DNA from: Sphingomonas tagetis
GTDB lineage: Bacteria > Pseudomonadota > Alphaproteobacteria > Sphingomonadales > Sphingomonadaceae
DNA length: 64,000 bases
Reading direction: 5' to 3'
NCBI RefSeq assembly: GCF_024211275.1
Contig: NZ_JAMLDX010000003.1
Coordinates: 248,001 to 312,000, forward strand
The notes under the pieces are model-generated. The model made no database searches and had not been told where the DNA came from. It saw only the letters and a program-made list of their open reading frames with translations. Made by a program: the position numbers and the translations under genes. This document shows, in pieces, positions 43,863 to 52,332 of the stretch (positions within the stretch are counted from its first letter, which is position 1; each line of letters begins with the position of its first letter).

Positions 43863-45285
43863 TGTTGACTCCGCGGTCGAGTTCGAGCGCAGTGCCAACG
43901 CGACGGATGCGCAGCGTGTCGCGGAAGGTCGTCTCGGCAAAGTGCAGCACCAACTCGATCGCGTCTTGGGCGGTCCAGCGATAGCCGGCCACGGTCGGTG
44001 CATTCGCCAGCGCATAGCCGTGGTGAAGCACAGGCGCGCTCAACGTTGCTCGCATTTCGCGCCAGCCGTCGCGCGGCGCCGCGATCGATCCATCGCCGAT
44101 CGTCAGCCGCAATTCGCCATCGTCCGCAAAGGCGAGATCGAGCGCCTCGATGCCGAGCGCATTGGTCTCGACGTTCCAATGTCCGGTCAGCGCTGCCGGG
44201 TCGCCCGGCGCCTCCGATGCGATACGCGGCACGGCAGCCCAGCCGGCCAGCCGCTCGGCCAGCTTGCGGTCGTCGTCCGGGCTGCCGCCGCGCGTGAAGG
44301 CGTCGGGCAAATGGCGCTTGAGGTGCGGCAGCACGACCTTGCTCTCGTCCATCGCCGCATTGATCGCGAGCACCGCACCATGCTCGGGATAGACGATCAC
44401 CGCCTGCACGAACTGACCGAGCGCGCAGTAGTACGTATCGCCGATCACCCAGTGATAGCCATAGTCGGCGGTGTGCACGCGCGTTGCTGCCTCGACCCAC
44501 CATTGGGGAAGAAGGCGCTGGCCGTTCCATATGCCGTGCTGTGCGTGGAGGATGCCGAGCTTGAGCCCGTCGGCGGTAGTGAAGGTGATGCCGTTACCGC
44601 CGGGGTTGATGCCGTCGGGGCCGATGTCCCAGCGCACGTCGCGCATCCCAAGCGGCTCGAACAGCCGCGGGCGCAGATACTCGTCAGCGGTCTCGCCGGT
44701 GATGCGGGTGACGATCGCCGAGAGCATGTAGCTCGCCGCGCTCGAATAGACGTGCACCGTGCCGGGCGGGTGCGGGATCGGGATCTTGAAGAATTCGGCG
44801 ACCCAGCTCGTGCTGATCCCCCGCCACACCGATCCCGAGACTTCGGCGCCGTGGCCCGAGCGCATCGTCAGCAAGTCCTCGACCGTCATCTGCCCCGCAT
44901 GCGAGCCTGGCATGACGCCGGCTTCGGGGAAGAAGGACGCGACCGTGTCGGTCAGGGCAAGCTGCCCCGATTCGATCAGCATCCCGATCGCGCAGGCGAG
45001 GATGCTCTTGGTCATGCTGTGCGACATGCGCGGGCGCGTCGCCGAATAGGGCCAGCGCCATCCTTCGGCCACCACGCCGTCTCGCCACAGCATGAAGGTG
45101 TGCAGCTCAAGCCCCGCCTGTTCGATATCGTCGAGCAACGCCAGCACCGCGCCCGCGTCGATGCCGCGCTGCGACGGCGCGGCACGCGTAAGGCCGTCGG
45201 CGAGAGGCGAACATGGCGAAGCGGTCACTTGAGTCACTGATGGGTTCCGGAAAGCAGGGAGACTGGCGCCGGAACTGCGGCGCAT
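43816..45285 (-). CDS. Serine hydrolase of the beta-lactamase/DD-peptidase (class C) fold
   Basis: 489 aa if the ATG at 45285 is used; no start has a good ribosome site, and the GTG at 45237 is possible. Catalytic SxxK: S90-MTK-93 (SHSMTKSIL). The second element is VYSSAASYML (Tyr of YxN/YxS), followed by the usual LFEPLGM block. A C-terminal ~110-aa beta-rich domain follows. There is no clear signal peptide, so it may be cytoplasmic. Relatives hydrolyse esters, D-peptides or amides. It is divergent from the PepSY gene across operator F. Confidence 0.82.
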   Translation of the reverse strand: MRRSSGASLPAFRNPSVTQVTASPCSPLADGLTRAAPSQRGIDAGAVLALLDDIEQAGLELHTFMLWRDGVVAEGWRWPYSATRPRMSHSMTKSILACAIGMLIESGQLALTDTVASFFPEAGVMPGSHAGQMTVEDLLTMRSGHGAEVSGSVWRGISTSWVAEFFKIPIPHPPGTVHVYSSAASYMLSAIVTRITGETADEYLRPRLFEPLGMRDVRWDIGPDGINPGGNGITFTTADGLKLGILHAQHGIWNGQRLLPQWWVEAATRVHTADYGYHWVIGDTYYCALGQFVQAVIVYPEHGAVLAINAAMDESKVVLPHLKRHLPDAFTRGGSPDDDRKLAERLAGWAAVPRIASEAPGDPAALTGHWNVETNALGIEALDLAFADDGELRLTIGDGSIAAPRDGWREMRATLSAPVLHHGYALANAPTVAGYRWTAQDAIELVLHFAETTFRDTLRIRRVGTALELDRGVNINSAARAWPTLRATR

Positions 45286-45323
45286 CACTGGCCTAAAATC
45301 GCGGAGCGCCGACGTCAATCATT

Positions 45324-45349
45324 TTGTATTGTTGTTGCGAAAAATCCAA
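45324..45349. promoter_or_regulatory. Operator F of the 26-bp family, between serine hydrolase and PepSY genes
   Basis: TTGTAT and ATCCAA enclose 14 nt, giving TTGT and CCAA 18 nt apart, the same register as sites A-D and H. The inner palindrome is lost. It sits in an AT-rich pocket midway between the two divergent genes. Confidence 0.45.
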
Positions 45350-45393
45350 AACGAGTCTAACCGGAGGCGACAAGCCAGGCAGAGGAGGCGGGT

Positions 45394-46515
45394 ATTTCAA
45401 GGGCGCAATGGCTGAAGCTGCATCGTTGGGTCGGTGGCGTGCTGGCGGTGTTCCTGCTGAGTCAGGGTCTCACCGGCGCAGCGCTGGTATTCCGCGACGA
45501 GATCGAGCCGCTGATTCATTCTGAACTGACCGTCGCGCCCGGCCCGCAGCGCGTGTCCGCTCAGGCGATGCTCGACACCGTCCGCGCCGGGCACCCCGAG
45601 GCGACCGTATCGCGCGCCGAGTTTCCGGAATCGCCCGATCAGGCGGTGCTGTTCAAGCTCAAGACCAGGCAGGGTGGCGACCAGATCCTCTTGGCGGTCG
45701 ATCCGTATCGGGGGACGATCGTGCGCGACGGCGGACTGTCCGCCTGGCCGACCGAATGGATTTTCGTGCTGCACGAGCAGCTGTTCCTCGGGCCGATGGG
45801 CGAGACCGTGATCGGGATCGAAGGGCTGTGCCTGCTGTTCCTGGGGATTTCCGGGCTGGTCCATTGGTGGCCGGCCAAGGGGCGTTTTAGCCAGGGGTTC
45901 CGCGTCAAGCTCGACGGCAGCGCCGACACGCGCTGGCGGACCTTGCACCGCGCGGTCGGCGCGGGCGTTTCGGCGGTGCTGATCCTCTCGGCGGTCACCG
46001 GCGCGCTGCTGGTGTGGAAGGAGCCGTTCCGCGATGCGCTGGGAACGGTGACCGCGGTCGAGCGCAAGCCGACGCCCAAGGTCGCCGAGGAGACAGGCCG
46101 CGCTATGCTGCCGGTCGATACGCTCGTGGCGTCGGCTCAGGCGGCGCAGGGCGGCGCTGCCTTGCAGCAGTTGCGTTTCTCGAGCGGCGAGCGAGTCGTC
46201 GCGGTCTATCTCGACGGCACCCACACGGTCCGGCCCGACGGCACCAGCCAGATCTATTACAACGCCTATGACGGGCGCGAGCTGGGGCGCTATGTCGCGG
46301 GCGAGCTATCGGGCGCGACCGAGTTCATCGACTGGATCTACACCGTCCATATCGGCCTGTGGGGCGGCGTGCCGACCAGGCTGGTGATGCTGATCGAGGG
46401 ACTGCTGCTCGCCGGGCTCGGCCTCACCGGCCCGTGGTTATGGTGGTCGCGTGCCGCCAGGCGCCGCCGGGCGCAGGCGGCGCGGGGCGCGACTCCCGCC
46501 GCGCAAACTCGCTGA
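45394..46515 (+). CDS. PepSY-associated TM protein, apparent ATT start
   Basis: 373 aa. Family features are clear: RAQWLKLHRWVGGVLAVFLLSQGLTGAALVFRDE at the N-terminus (helix 1 with conserved His), LHEQLFLGPMGETVIGIEG, GLVHWWPAKG, TLHRAVGAG and the final WIYTVHIGLWGG...GLTGPWLWW. There are four TMs; such proteins are linked to flavin/ferric-chelate reduction or peptidase inhibition. The frame has no ATG, GTG or TTG between its upstream stop (45360) and GTG 45439, which would remove half of helix 1. The only codon at correct distance from AGAGGAGG (45381-45388) is ATT at 45394. It starts the operon continuing to 49,639. Confidence 0.75.
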   Translation: MSRAQWLKLHRWVGGVLAVFLLSQGLTGAALVFRDEIEPLIHSELTVAPGPQRVSAQAMLDTVRAGHPEATVSRAEFPESPDQAVLFKLKTRQGGDQILLAVDPYRGTIVRDGGLSAWPTEWIFVLHEQLFLGPMGETVIGIEGLCLLFLGISGLVHWWPAKGRFSQGFRVKLDGSADTRWRTLHRAVGAGVSAVLILSAVTGALLVWKEPFRDALGTVTAVERKPTPKVAEETGRAMLPVDTLVASAQAAQGGAALQQLRFSSGERVVAVYLDGTHTVRPDGTSQIYYNAYDGRELGRYVAGELSGATEFIDWIYTVHIGLWGGVPTRLVMLIEGLLLAGLGLTGPWLWWSRAARRRRAQAARGATPAAQTR

Positions 46516-46535
46516 ACGCTTTTGGAAAGATGCAG

Positions 46536-47579
46536 ATGAAGAACATCCTCGTATTGCCCGGCGACGGGATCGGTCCCGAGATCACTCGCGCGACGCTCGC
46601 GGTGCTGCGCGCGGCGGCGGGCGATGCGCTCAGCTTCATAGAGATGGACATTGGCGAGGCCAGCCTCGCCGCTGCCGGATCGACCCTGCCCGAGGCGGTG
46701 CTGGCGGCGGTGCCCGAAGCCGATGGCGTGATCCTGGGGCCGGTGTCGCACTATACCTATCCGGCCGGACAGCCCAATCCGTCCGCGAAGTTGCGCACCA
46801 CGTTCAATCTCTACGCCAATATCCGCCCATGCCGCTCGCGGCCGGACCTGTCGATCCTGCGCAAGCCGATGGACCTGATCATCGTGCGCGAGAATACCGA
46901 GGGCTTCTACGCCGACCGCAACATGTACATGGGCTCGGGCGAGTTCATGCCCGATCCCGACAGCGCCTTCGCAATCCGCAAGGTGACCGGTGCCGCTTCG
47001 CGCCGGGTGGCGCGGGCGGCGTGCGAGCTGGCGGCGGCGCGCAGCGGCAGACTGACCGTGGTGCACAAGGCGAATGTGCTCAAGCTCAGCGACGGATTGT
47101 TCCTGCGTGAGGTCAGGGCGGTCGCCGCCGAGTTTCCGGGTGTGACGCTGGACGAAGTGATCATCGATGCCGCTGCGGCGCTGTTGATCCGCAGCCCCGA
47201 GCGTTTCGACGTGATCGTCACCACCAACATGTTCGGCGACATCCTGTCGGATGAAGCCTCGGAACTGAGCGGCAGCCTGGGACTGGGCGGGTCGATCAAT
47301 GCCGGTGACGACATCTGCGTCGCGCAGGCGCAGCACGGCTCGGCGCCCGACATTGCCGGGCAGGGGGTGGCCAACCCGACATCGCTGATCCTGTCGGCGG
47401 CGATGCTGCTGAGTTGGATGGGACGGCGTGACGGTGATGCCGGGCTTTCCGCGATCGGTGAGCGGATCGAGGCGGCGGTGGATAGCGCGCTGGACGACCC
47501 GGCTTCGCGCACGCGCGATATCGGCGGGGCGCTCGGCACCGATGCGTTCGCCGATGCGGTGATCGGCAGGCTCGCATGA
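46536..47579 (+). CDS. Isocitrate/isopropylmalate-type beta-decarboxylating dehydrogenase
   Basis: 347 aa from the ATG at 46536 (GGAA 8 nt upstream; another ATG at 46530 is too close to it). Family motifs: LVLPGDGIGPEI, LRTTFNLYANIRPCRS (substrate Arg residues), IVRENTEGFYAD, the Lys in VVHKANVLKLSDG, and metal Asp in TTNMFGDILSDEASEL. It oxidises and decarboxylates a 2-hydroxy-3-carboxy acid with NAD(P). The RENTEGFY form suits tartrate, isocitrate or homoisocitrate types; substrate not determined. It is coupled to the aldehyde dehydrogenase gene by a 4-nt overlap. Confidence 0.85.
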   Translation: MKNILVLPGDGIGPEITRATLAVLRAAAGDALSFIEMDIGEASLAAAGSTLPEAVLAAVPEADGVILGPVSHYTYPAGQPNPSAKLRTTFNLYANIRPCRSRPDLSILRKPMDLIIVRENTEGFYADRNMYMGSGEFMPDPDSAFAIRKVTGAASRRVARAACELAAARSGRLTVVHKANVLKLSDGLFLREVRAVAAEFPGVTLDEVIIDAAAALLIRSPERFDVIVTTNMFGDILSDEASELSGSLGLGGSINAGDDICVAQAQHGSAPDIAGQGVANPTSLILSAAMLLSWMGRRDGDAGLSAIGERIEAAVDSALDDPASRTRDIGGALGTDAFADAVIGRLA

Positions 47580-48940
47580 TCGGCTCGACCAATCCTGCCA
47601 CGGGCGAGACCTTCGCCCGCTTCGACGAGCAGAATTCGGCGGAAATCGATGGCGTGCTTGCGCGCGCCGCGGCGGCGCAGCGCGAGTGGCGTCACGTGCC
47701 GGTCGAGCGCCGCGTCGAGCTGCTTCGCGCGATCGCGAAGGAACTCCGCGCCGAGCGCGATCGCCTCGCCGCGATCGTGACCGCGGAGATGGGTAAACCG
47801 ATCGGCGAGGCGATGGCCGAGGTCGAGAAATGCGCGCTCAACTGCGACTTCTACGCCGATGCAGCGCCCGCGATGGTCGCCGATATGCGGGTGCCGGGCA
47901 TGGCCGACACGCTGATCGCGCATGAGCCGCTCGGCGTCGTGCTGGCGATCATGCCGTGGAACTATCCGATCTGGCAGGTGCTACGCTTCCTCGCGCCGGC
48001 GCTGGCGGCGGGCAATGGCGCGATCCTCAAACATGCCGCCAACGTGCCGCAATGCGCACTGGCGATCGAGCGGATCGTCGCGGCGGCGGGCGCGCCGGCC
48101 GGGCTGTTCGGCAATCTGCTGGTCGACTCCGGCGCGGTGCGCGGGGTGATCGAGGATGACCGTATCGCCGCGGTGACGCTGACCGGCTCCACGCAAGTCG
48201 GCATGATCGTCGCGGCGCAGGCCGGGGCGGCGCTCAAGAAGCAGGTGCTCGAACTGGGCGGATCGGACCCGTTCGTCGTGCTGGCTGACGCCGATATCGA
48301 GCGTGCCGCGGCGATGGCGGTCGCTGCGCGCTTCACCAATGCCGGGCAGAGCTGCGTCAACGCCAAGCGCTTCATCGTCGAGGATGCGGTCGCCGACCGC
48401 TTCGTCGAGGCGTTCGCGGCGGCGATCGCAGCGCGGCTGAAGCTTGGCGATCCGGCCGATCCCGCGACCACGCTGGGGCCGCTCGCGCGAGCCAACCTGC
48501 GTGCCGCGATCGATGATCAGGTCCAGCGCAGCATCGCCTCGGGCGCGCGGCTGGTCACCGGCGGATCGGCGCCCGATGGTCCGGGCTTTTTCTATCGCCC
48601 GACGATCCTCGACCGGGTCGCGCCCGGCATGGCCGCCTTCGACGAGGAGACGTTCGGTCCCGCCGCGGCGATCGTCCGCGCCGCGGATGCGGATCAGGCG
48701 ATCGAACTCGCCAACCGTACCGCCTTCGGGCTCGGCGCATCGGTATGGACCGGTGACACACAGCGTGGCGCCGTGCTGGCGCGGCGGATCGATGCGGGCG
48801 CGGTGTTCGTCAACGCCATGGTCGCGTCCGACCCGCGAGCGCCGTTCGGCGGCATCAAGCATTCGGGTTACGGCCGTGAGCTGGGCGAGCTCGGCCTCAA
48901 GGAGTTCACCAATGCCAAGACCATCCGCATCGCTGCCTGA
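47576..48940 (+). CDS. Semialdehyde dehydrogenase (succinate / 2-oxoglutarate semialdehyde type)
   Basis: 454 aa. ALDH superfamily: MPWNYPIWQ, ILKHAANVP (cofactor Lys), TGSTQVG, catalytic base Glu226 (VLELGGSDPF) and nucleophile Cys260 (FTNAGQSCVNAKRF). The sequence resembles the YneI/Sad succinate-semialdehyde branch. In a hydroxyproline setting the expected substrate is 2-oxoglutarate semialdehyde, the product of the DHDPS-family deaminase encoded at 54,679, giving 2-oxoglutarate. The assignment of substrate is from context. The 3' end overlaps the cupin gene by 29 nt. Confidence 0.87.
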   Translation: MIGSTNPATGETFARFDEQNSAEIDGVLARAAAAQREWRHVPVERRVELLRAIAKELRAERDRLAAIVTAEMGKPIGEAMAEVEKCALNCDFYADAAPAMVADMRVPGMADTLIAHEPLGVVLAIMPWNYPIWQVLRFLAPALAAGNGAILKHAANVPQCALAIERIVAAAGAPAGLFGNLLVDSGAVRGVIEDDRIAAVTLTGSTQVGMIVAAQAGAALKKQVLELGGSDPFVVLADADIERAAAMAVAARFTNAGQSCVNAKRFIVEDAVADRFVEAFAAAIAARLKLGDPADPATTLGPLARANLRAAIDDQVQRSIASGARLVTGGSAPDGPGFFYRPTILDRVAPGMAAFDEETFGPAAAIVRAADADQAIELANRTAFGLGASVWTGDTQRGAVLARRIDAGAVFVNAMVASDPRAPFGGIKHSGYGRELGELGLKEFTNAKTIRIAA

Positions 48941-49340
48941 AGGCGCCGCGCCGCCGATCGTGCTGCGGCCCGAGGGGCTGCCGGTCAAGGACCGCGGCGG
49001 CGGGATCGTCACCACGCCCTTGGTCACCGCCGGGCGCGGGTCGCGCGCGATGCTCACTGGCATCACCACGATCGCGCCGGGCGCCGCGGTGCCGCTCCAC
49101 ACGCATAATTGCGAGGAGTGCGTGATCGTGCTGTCGGGCGAGGGCTTCGCGCATATCGACGGCGCAGATCATCCCGTCCGGCCGGGCTATACGAGCTGGA
49201 TTCCCGCCGGGGTGCCGCATTGCTTCCGCAACCCTTCGGCCGAGCAGCCGCTGTCGATCTTCTGGACCTATGCCTCGATCGATGCCACGCGGACGATCGT
49301 CGCGACGGGGGTCACGACGCGGATCGACGAGGAGCGCTGA
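48912..49340 (+). CDS. Small cupin-domain protein
   Basis: 142 aa from the ATG at 48912, preceded by AAGGAGTT inside the end of the ALDH gene. A single cupin barrel shows motif 1 PLHTHNCEECVIVLSGEG (His, His and Glu metal ligands) and motif 2 PAGVPHCFRN (His). It may be a metal-dependent isomerase or dioxygenase, or a small-molecule sensor; the family does not decide. It stands between ALDH and the ABM protein in the same operon. Confidence 0.8.
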   Translation: MPRPSASLPEGAAPPIVLRPEGLPVKDRGGGIVTTPLVTAGRGSRAMLTGITTIAPGAAVPLHTHNCEECVIVLSGEGFAHIDGADHPVRPGYTSWIPAGVPHCFRNPSAEQPLSIFWTYASIDATRTIVATGVTTRIDEER

Positions 49341-49342
49341 CC

Positions 49343-49639
49343 ATGGCCACCGAGATTGCGTGCATCGATGTGACGCCGGGTTCGGGCGAGGCGTTCGAGG
49401 CCGGGGCGGCGGAGGCGGTAGCGCTGTTCCGCGCGGCGGACGGGTGCACCGACATGCGGTTGCTGCGCTCGCATGAGCGGGAGGGGCGTTACTGGCTGAT
49501 CATCGAGTGGCGCGACGTCGCGGCGCATGAGGCGTTTCGAGCGACGCCCGCTTTCGCGCGCTGGCGCGAACTGGTCGGGCCGTATTTCGCCGGCCCGCCG
49601 CAGGTCGAGCATGGGATCGCCACGGCGGCGGGGTTCTAA
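49343..49639 (+). CDS. ABM-type (antibiotic biosynthesis monooxygenase) small protein
   Basis: 98 aa. A single dimeric alpha+beta barrel: EIACIDVTPGSGEAFEAG, DMRLLRSHEREGRYWLIIEWRDVAAHEAF, FARWRELVGPYF. Members act as cofactor-free oxygenases, haem-degrading enzymes or stress proteins, usually on polycyclic or enolic substrates. It starts 2 nt after the cupin stop, with GAGGAG upstream. Its stop overlaps the converging Pyr2C-reductase-like gene by 4 nt, ending this operon. Confidence 0.8.
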   Translation: MATEIACIDVTPGSGEAFEAGAAEAVALFRAADGCTDMRLLRSHEREGRYWLIIEWRDVAAHEAFRATPAFARWRELVGPYFAGPPQVEHGIATAAGF

Positions 49640-50541
49640 GCCGGCGCCAGCGCCTCCCACACCGCCTTGGCGATCACGACATCCTGCACGGCCACGCCGG
49701 TCAGGTCGACGACCACGGTCTCGGCCGCCGCGAAACTCGGCGGTTCGGCGAGCGCTTGTCCGAACGGGATGAGCCGCGCAGGGTCGAGCAAGCCGGCGCG
49801 CACGGCCCAGCCTGCCTCGCCATGGTCGATGCACTGGCCGGGCGAATCGGCGATCACCGTCGCGGCGGCGACGAGCTCGGGATCGAGTTCCTGCTTGCCC
49901 GGCGCGTCGGCGCCGACCGCGACGATCCGCATGCCGGGCCGGGCCAGCGCGGCGGGGAACAACGGCGCGCGTGCCGTTGTGGCGGTGACGATCAGATCGG
50001 CTTCGGCACAAAGCCGTTCGATCCCGACGGCCTCGCCGCCTAATGCCGCCGCGGCTTCGGGGCGACGTGCGCAAACCAGTAGCCGCTCGAACGGCAGTGC
50101 GGCGCGGATCGCGGCGACCTGCCGGCGCGCCTGATCGCCGCTGCCGATCACGCCCAGCGTCCGCGGCCGCTCGGGCGCGATCAGCCGCGCGGCGAGCGCG
50201 CCGGCCATCGCGGTGCGGATTCCGGTCAGCTCACCATGGTCGTGCAGCACCGCGAGGATCGCGCCGGTCCGCGCGCTGCCGACCACGATCACCCCGTCCT
50301 CCTTGGGCACGCCGGCGGGGTTGCCGTAGAAGCTGTTGCTGATCTTGACCGCAAAGACATCGTCACCGTCGAGATGCGCCGACTTGATGTGGCAATCGGC
50401 ATCGCCCGGAAAGCCGAGATGCCCGACAGCGGCGACCTGGCACTCGCCCGCGGCGAAGGCGCGAAACCCTGCTGCGAGCGCCGCCATCACGCGCTCCGGG
50501 TCGAGCGCGGCCATGATCTGCTCCAGTTCGACGGTGCGCAT
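49636..50541 (-). CDS. Second ornithine cyclodeaminase/mu-crystallin family protein
   Basis: 301 aa. Blocks seen: HIKSAHLDGDDVFAVKISNSFYGNP (substrate Lys), GELTGIRTAMAGALAARL, the Rossmann loop LGVIGSGDQARRQVAA, and RIVAVGADAPGKQELDPEL. The last block differs from the GSFTPGMREADD of the first copy, so the substrate may differ (another cyclic imine, or a ketimine). Enzymes of this type reduce cyclic imines or deaminate amino acids with NAD(P). It is divergent from the transporter gene across operator E. Confidence 0.83.
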   Translation of the reverse strand: MRTVELEQIMAALDPERVMAALAAGFRAFAAGECQVAAVGHLGFPGDADCHIKSAHLDGDDVFAVKISNSFYGNPAGVPKEDGVIVVGSARTGAILAVLHDHGELTGIRTAMAGALAARLIAPERPRTLGVIGSGDQARRQVAAIRAALPFERLLVCARRPEAAAALGGEAVGIERLCAEADLIVTATTARAPLFPAALARPGMRIVAVGADAPGKQELDPELVAAATVIADSPGQCIDHGEAGWAVRAGLLDPARLIPFGQALAEPPSFAAAETVVVDLTGVAVQDVVIAKAVWEALAPA

Positions 50542-50564
50542 GATTTCCCTTTCATCTTTCCGTT

Positions 50565-50593
50565 ATTGTATTATTGAGAAGTGAAGATACAAT
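50565..50593. promoter_or_regulatory. Operator E of the 26-bp family, between second Pyr2C-type gene and transporter
   Basis: ATTGTAT and ATACAAT are perfect 7-bp inverted repeats 15 nt apart. The left side continues with TATTGA, as in sites A, B and D. The spacing is 1 nt longer than in those sites. It is placed 24 nt from the leftward start and 43 nt from the rightward start. Confidence 0.65.
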
Positions 50594-50636
50594 CAAGCGC
50601 GATGACTGGCCGCGGTTCGCGGCGCCGGGAGGATGG

Positions 50637-51953
50637 ATGGACGGCTTGGCCCTGCTGGCGTTCGCGATGGTGGCGACCTTCCTCGCGCTCGTCATGACCA
50701 AGCGGCTGTCGGCGCTGATCGCGCTGATGGTCGTGCCCACGGTTTTCGCGCTTGCCGCCGGCTTTCATGCCGGGCTGGGCGACATGATGATCGAGGGCGT
50801 GCGCAACCTCGCGCCGACCGGCGTGATGCTGCTCTTCGCGATCCTCTATTTCAGCCTGATGATGGACGCGGGGCTGTTCGATCCGCTGGTTCGCGTGATC
50901 GTGCGGACGGTGCATGGCGATCCGGTGCGGATCGCGATCGGCACGGTCGTGCTGGCGCTGGTTGTCGGCCTCGATGGCGATGGCACGACAACCTACATGA
51001 TCTGCATCGCGGCGCTGCTGCCGCTTTACAAGCATATCGACATGGACCGGCGCGTGCTCGCCTGTCTGCTGATCATGTCCTGTGCGGTGATGAACCTCTC
51101 GCCCTGGGGTGGACCGACCGCGCGCGCGGCCACCGCGCTGCATGTCGATCCCGGTGATGTGTTCGTGCGATTGCTGCCGGCGATCGCCGCGTCGGGCGCT
51201 TGGACGCTGTTCGTCGCTTGGCGGATGGGGCTGCGTGAGCGCGTCCGTCTCGCCGCCAACCCGCAGGAGCCGGTTGCGAAGATCGAGCAGGACGTACTGC
51301 TGGAGGAAGTCGGCGGCGACCTGTCGATCAAGCGGCCGCGCCTGTTCGTCCCCAATCTGCTGCTGACGTTGACGCTGCTCGGCCTGCTGATCTCGGGTCT
51401 GGTGCCGCTGGTGCCGCTGTTCATGATCGCCTTCGCCGCCGCGGCGATGCTCAACTACCCCAATCTCGCCGAGCAGCGTGCGCGGATCGCCGCGCATGCC
51501 GCCAATGCAATGGCGACGGCCAGTCTCGTCTTCGCTGCGGGTATCTTCACCGGCATCCTGTCGGGCACCAAGATGGTCGACGCGATGGCCGGGACCGTGA
51601 TGTACGTCATCCCGCCCGAGCTCGGGCCGTATCTGGCGCCGGTGACCGCGCTGATCAGCATCCCGTTCACCGTGTTCATCTCGAACGACGCCTTTTATTT
51701 CGGGATGCTGCCGATCATCGCGAAGACCGCTGCGCTCTACGGCATCGACGCCGCCGATCTCGCGCGTGCGTCGCTGGTCGGACAGCAGATTCACCTGCTC
51801 AGTCCGCTCGTCGCCTCGACCTATCTGCTCGTCGGCCAGACGGGCGTCGAGTTCGGCGAACTGCAGCGGTTCGTCTGGAAATGGGCGCTGGCATCATGCG
51901 GGGTCTTCATGGCCGCGGCGCTGCTGGTCGGGGCGTTTCCGTTCGCTGCATGA
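50637..51953 (+). CDS. CitMHS-type (citrate-metal symporter family) transporter
   Basis: 438 aa, start at the ATG 50637 with GGGAGG upstream. About twelve hydrophobic helices. Family-like blocks: GVRNLAPTGVMLLFAILYFSLMMDAGLFDP, VVGLDGDGTTTYMICIAALLPLY, MNLSPWGGPTARAA, TVFISNDAFYFGMLPIIA. CitMHS proteins import citrate-like acids with a cation. Here it may import the intermediate used by the aconitase-family and decarboxylating enzymes, or export an end product. It starts a rightward operon with RidA and the binding lipoprotein. Confidence 0.85.
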   Translation: MDGLALLAFAMVATFLALVMTKRLSALIALMVVPTVFALAAGFHAGLGDMMIEGVRNLAPTGVMLLFAILYFSLMMDAGLFDPLVRVIVRTVHGDPVRIAIGTVVLALVVGLDGDGTTTYMICIAALLPLYKHIDMDRRVLACLLIMSCAVMNLSPWGGPTARAATALHVDPGDVFVRLLPAIAASGAWTLFVAWRMGLRERVRLAANPQEPVAKIEQDVLLEEVGGDLSIKRPRLFVPNLLLTLTLLGLLISGLVPLVPLFMIAFAAAAMLNYPNLAEQRARIAAHAANAMATASLVFAAGIFTGILSGTKMVDAMAGTVMYVIPPELGPYLAPVTALISIPFTVFISNDAFYFGMLPIIAKTAALYGIDAADLARASLVGQQIHLLSPLVASTYLLVGQTGVEFGELQRFVWKWALASCGVFMAAALLVGAFPFAA

Positions 51954-51976
51954 CACGATATCTGGAAGGGAAAGAC

Positions 51977-52330
51977 ATGACCGAGATTCGCCGCTGGCAA
52001 CCGACCGTTCGCATGCACCAGGCCGTGGCGCATGGCGGGCTGTTGTTCACCGCCGGCCAGTGCGCCGAAGCGAACCCCGATGCCGATGCACAGGGGCAGG
52101 CCGAGGAAATCCTTGGCCGCATCGATCGGCTGCTCGCCGACGCCGGCACCGACAAGAGCCGCATCCTCAGCGCCTCGATCTATCTCGCCGACATGAGCGA
52201 CTTCGCGGCGATGAACCGCGCGTGGGACGCCTGGGTCGCGCCGGGCGAGATGCCCGCGCGCACCACGATCGAGGCAAAGCTCACCGATCCGCGGTTCGCC
52301 GTCGAGATCGGCGTGATCGCCGCACTTTGA
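51977..52330 (+). CDS. RidA-family enamine/imine deaminase
   Basis: 117 aa, SD GGAAGGG upstream. Rid fold: HQAVAHGGLLFTAGQCA, AQGQAEEILGRIDRLLADAG, ILSASIYLADMSDFAAMN, PARTTIEAKL (the Arg at the active site is present), FAVEIGVIAAL. The family hydrolyses reactive 2-imino/enamine acids. This fits an island that generates 1-pyrroline carboxylates and a dehydratase-derived imine. It lies between transporter and binding-protein genes. Confidence 0.86.
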   Translation: MTEIRRWQPTVRMHQAVAHGGLLFTAGQCAEANPDADAQGQAEEILGRIDRLLADAGTDKSRILSASIYLADMSDFAAMNRAWDAWVAPGEMPARTTIEAKLTDPRFAVEIGVIAAL

Positions 52331-52332
52331 GC

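Noticed and set aside
43816..45285. Acquired antibiotic-resistance beta-lactamase
   Set aside because: The SxxK fold is shared by many esterases and peptidases; no signal peptide and a catabolic setting do not support resistance.
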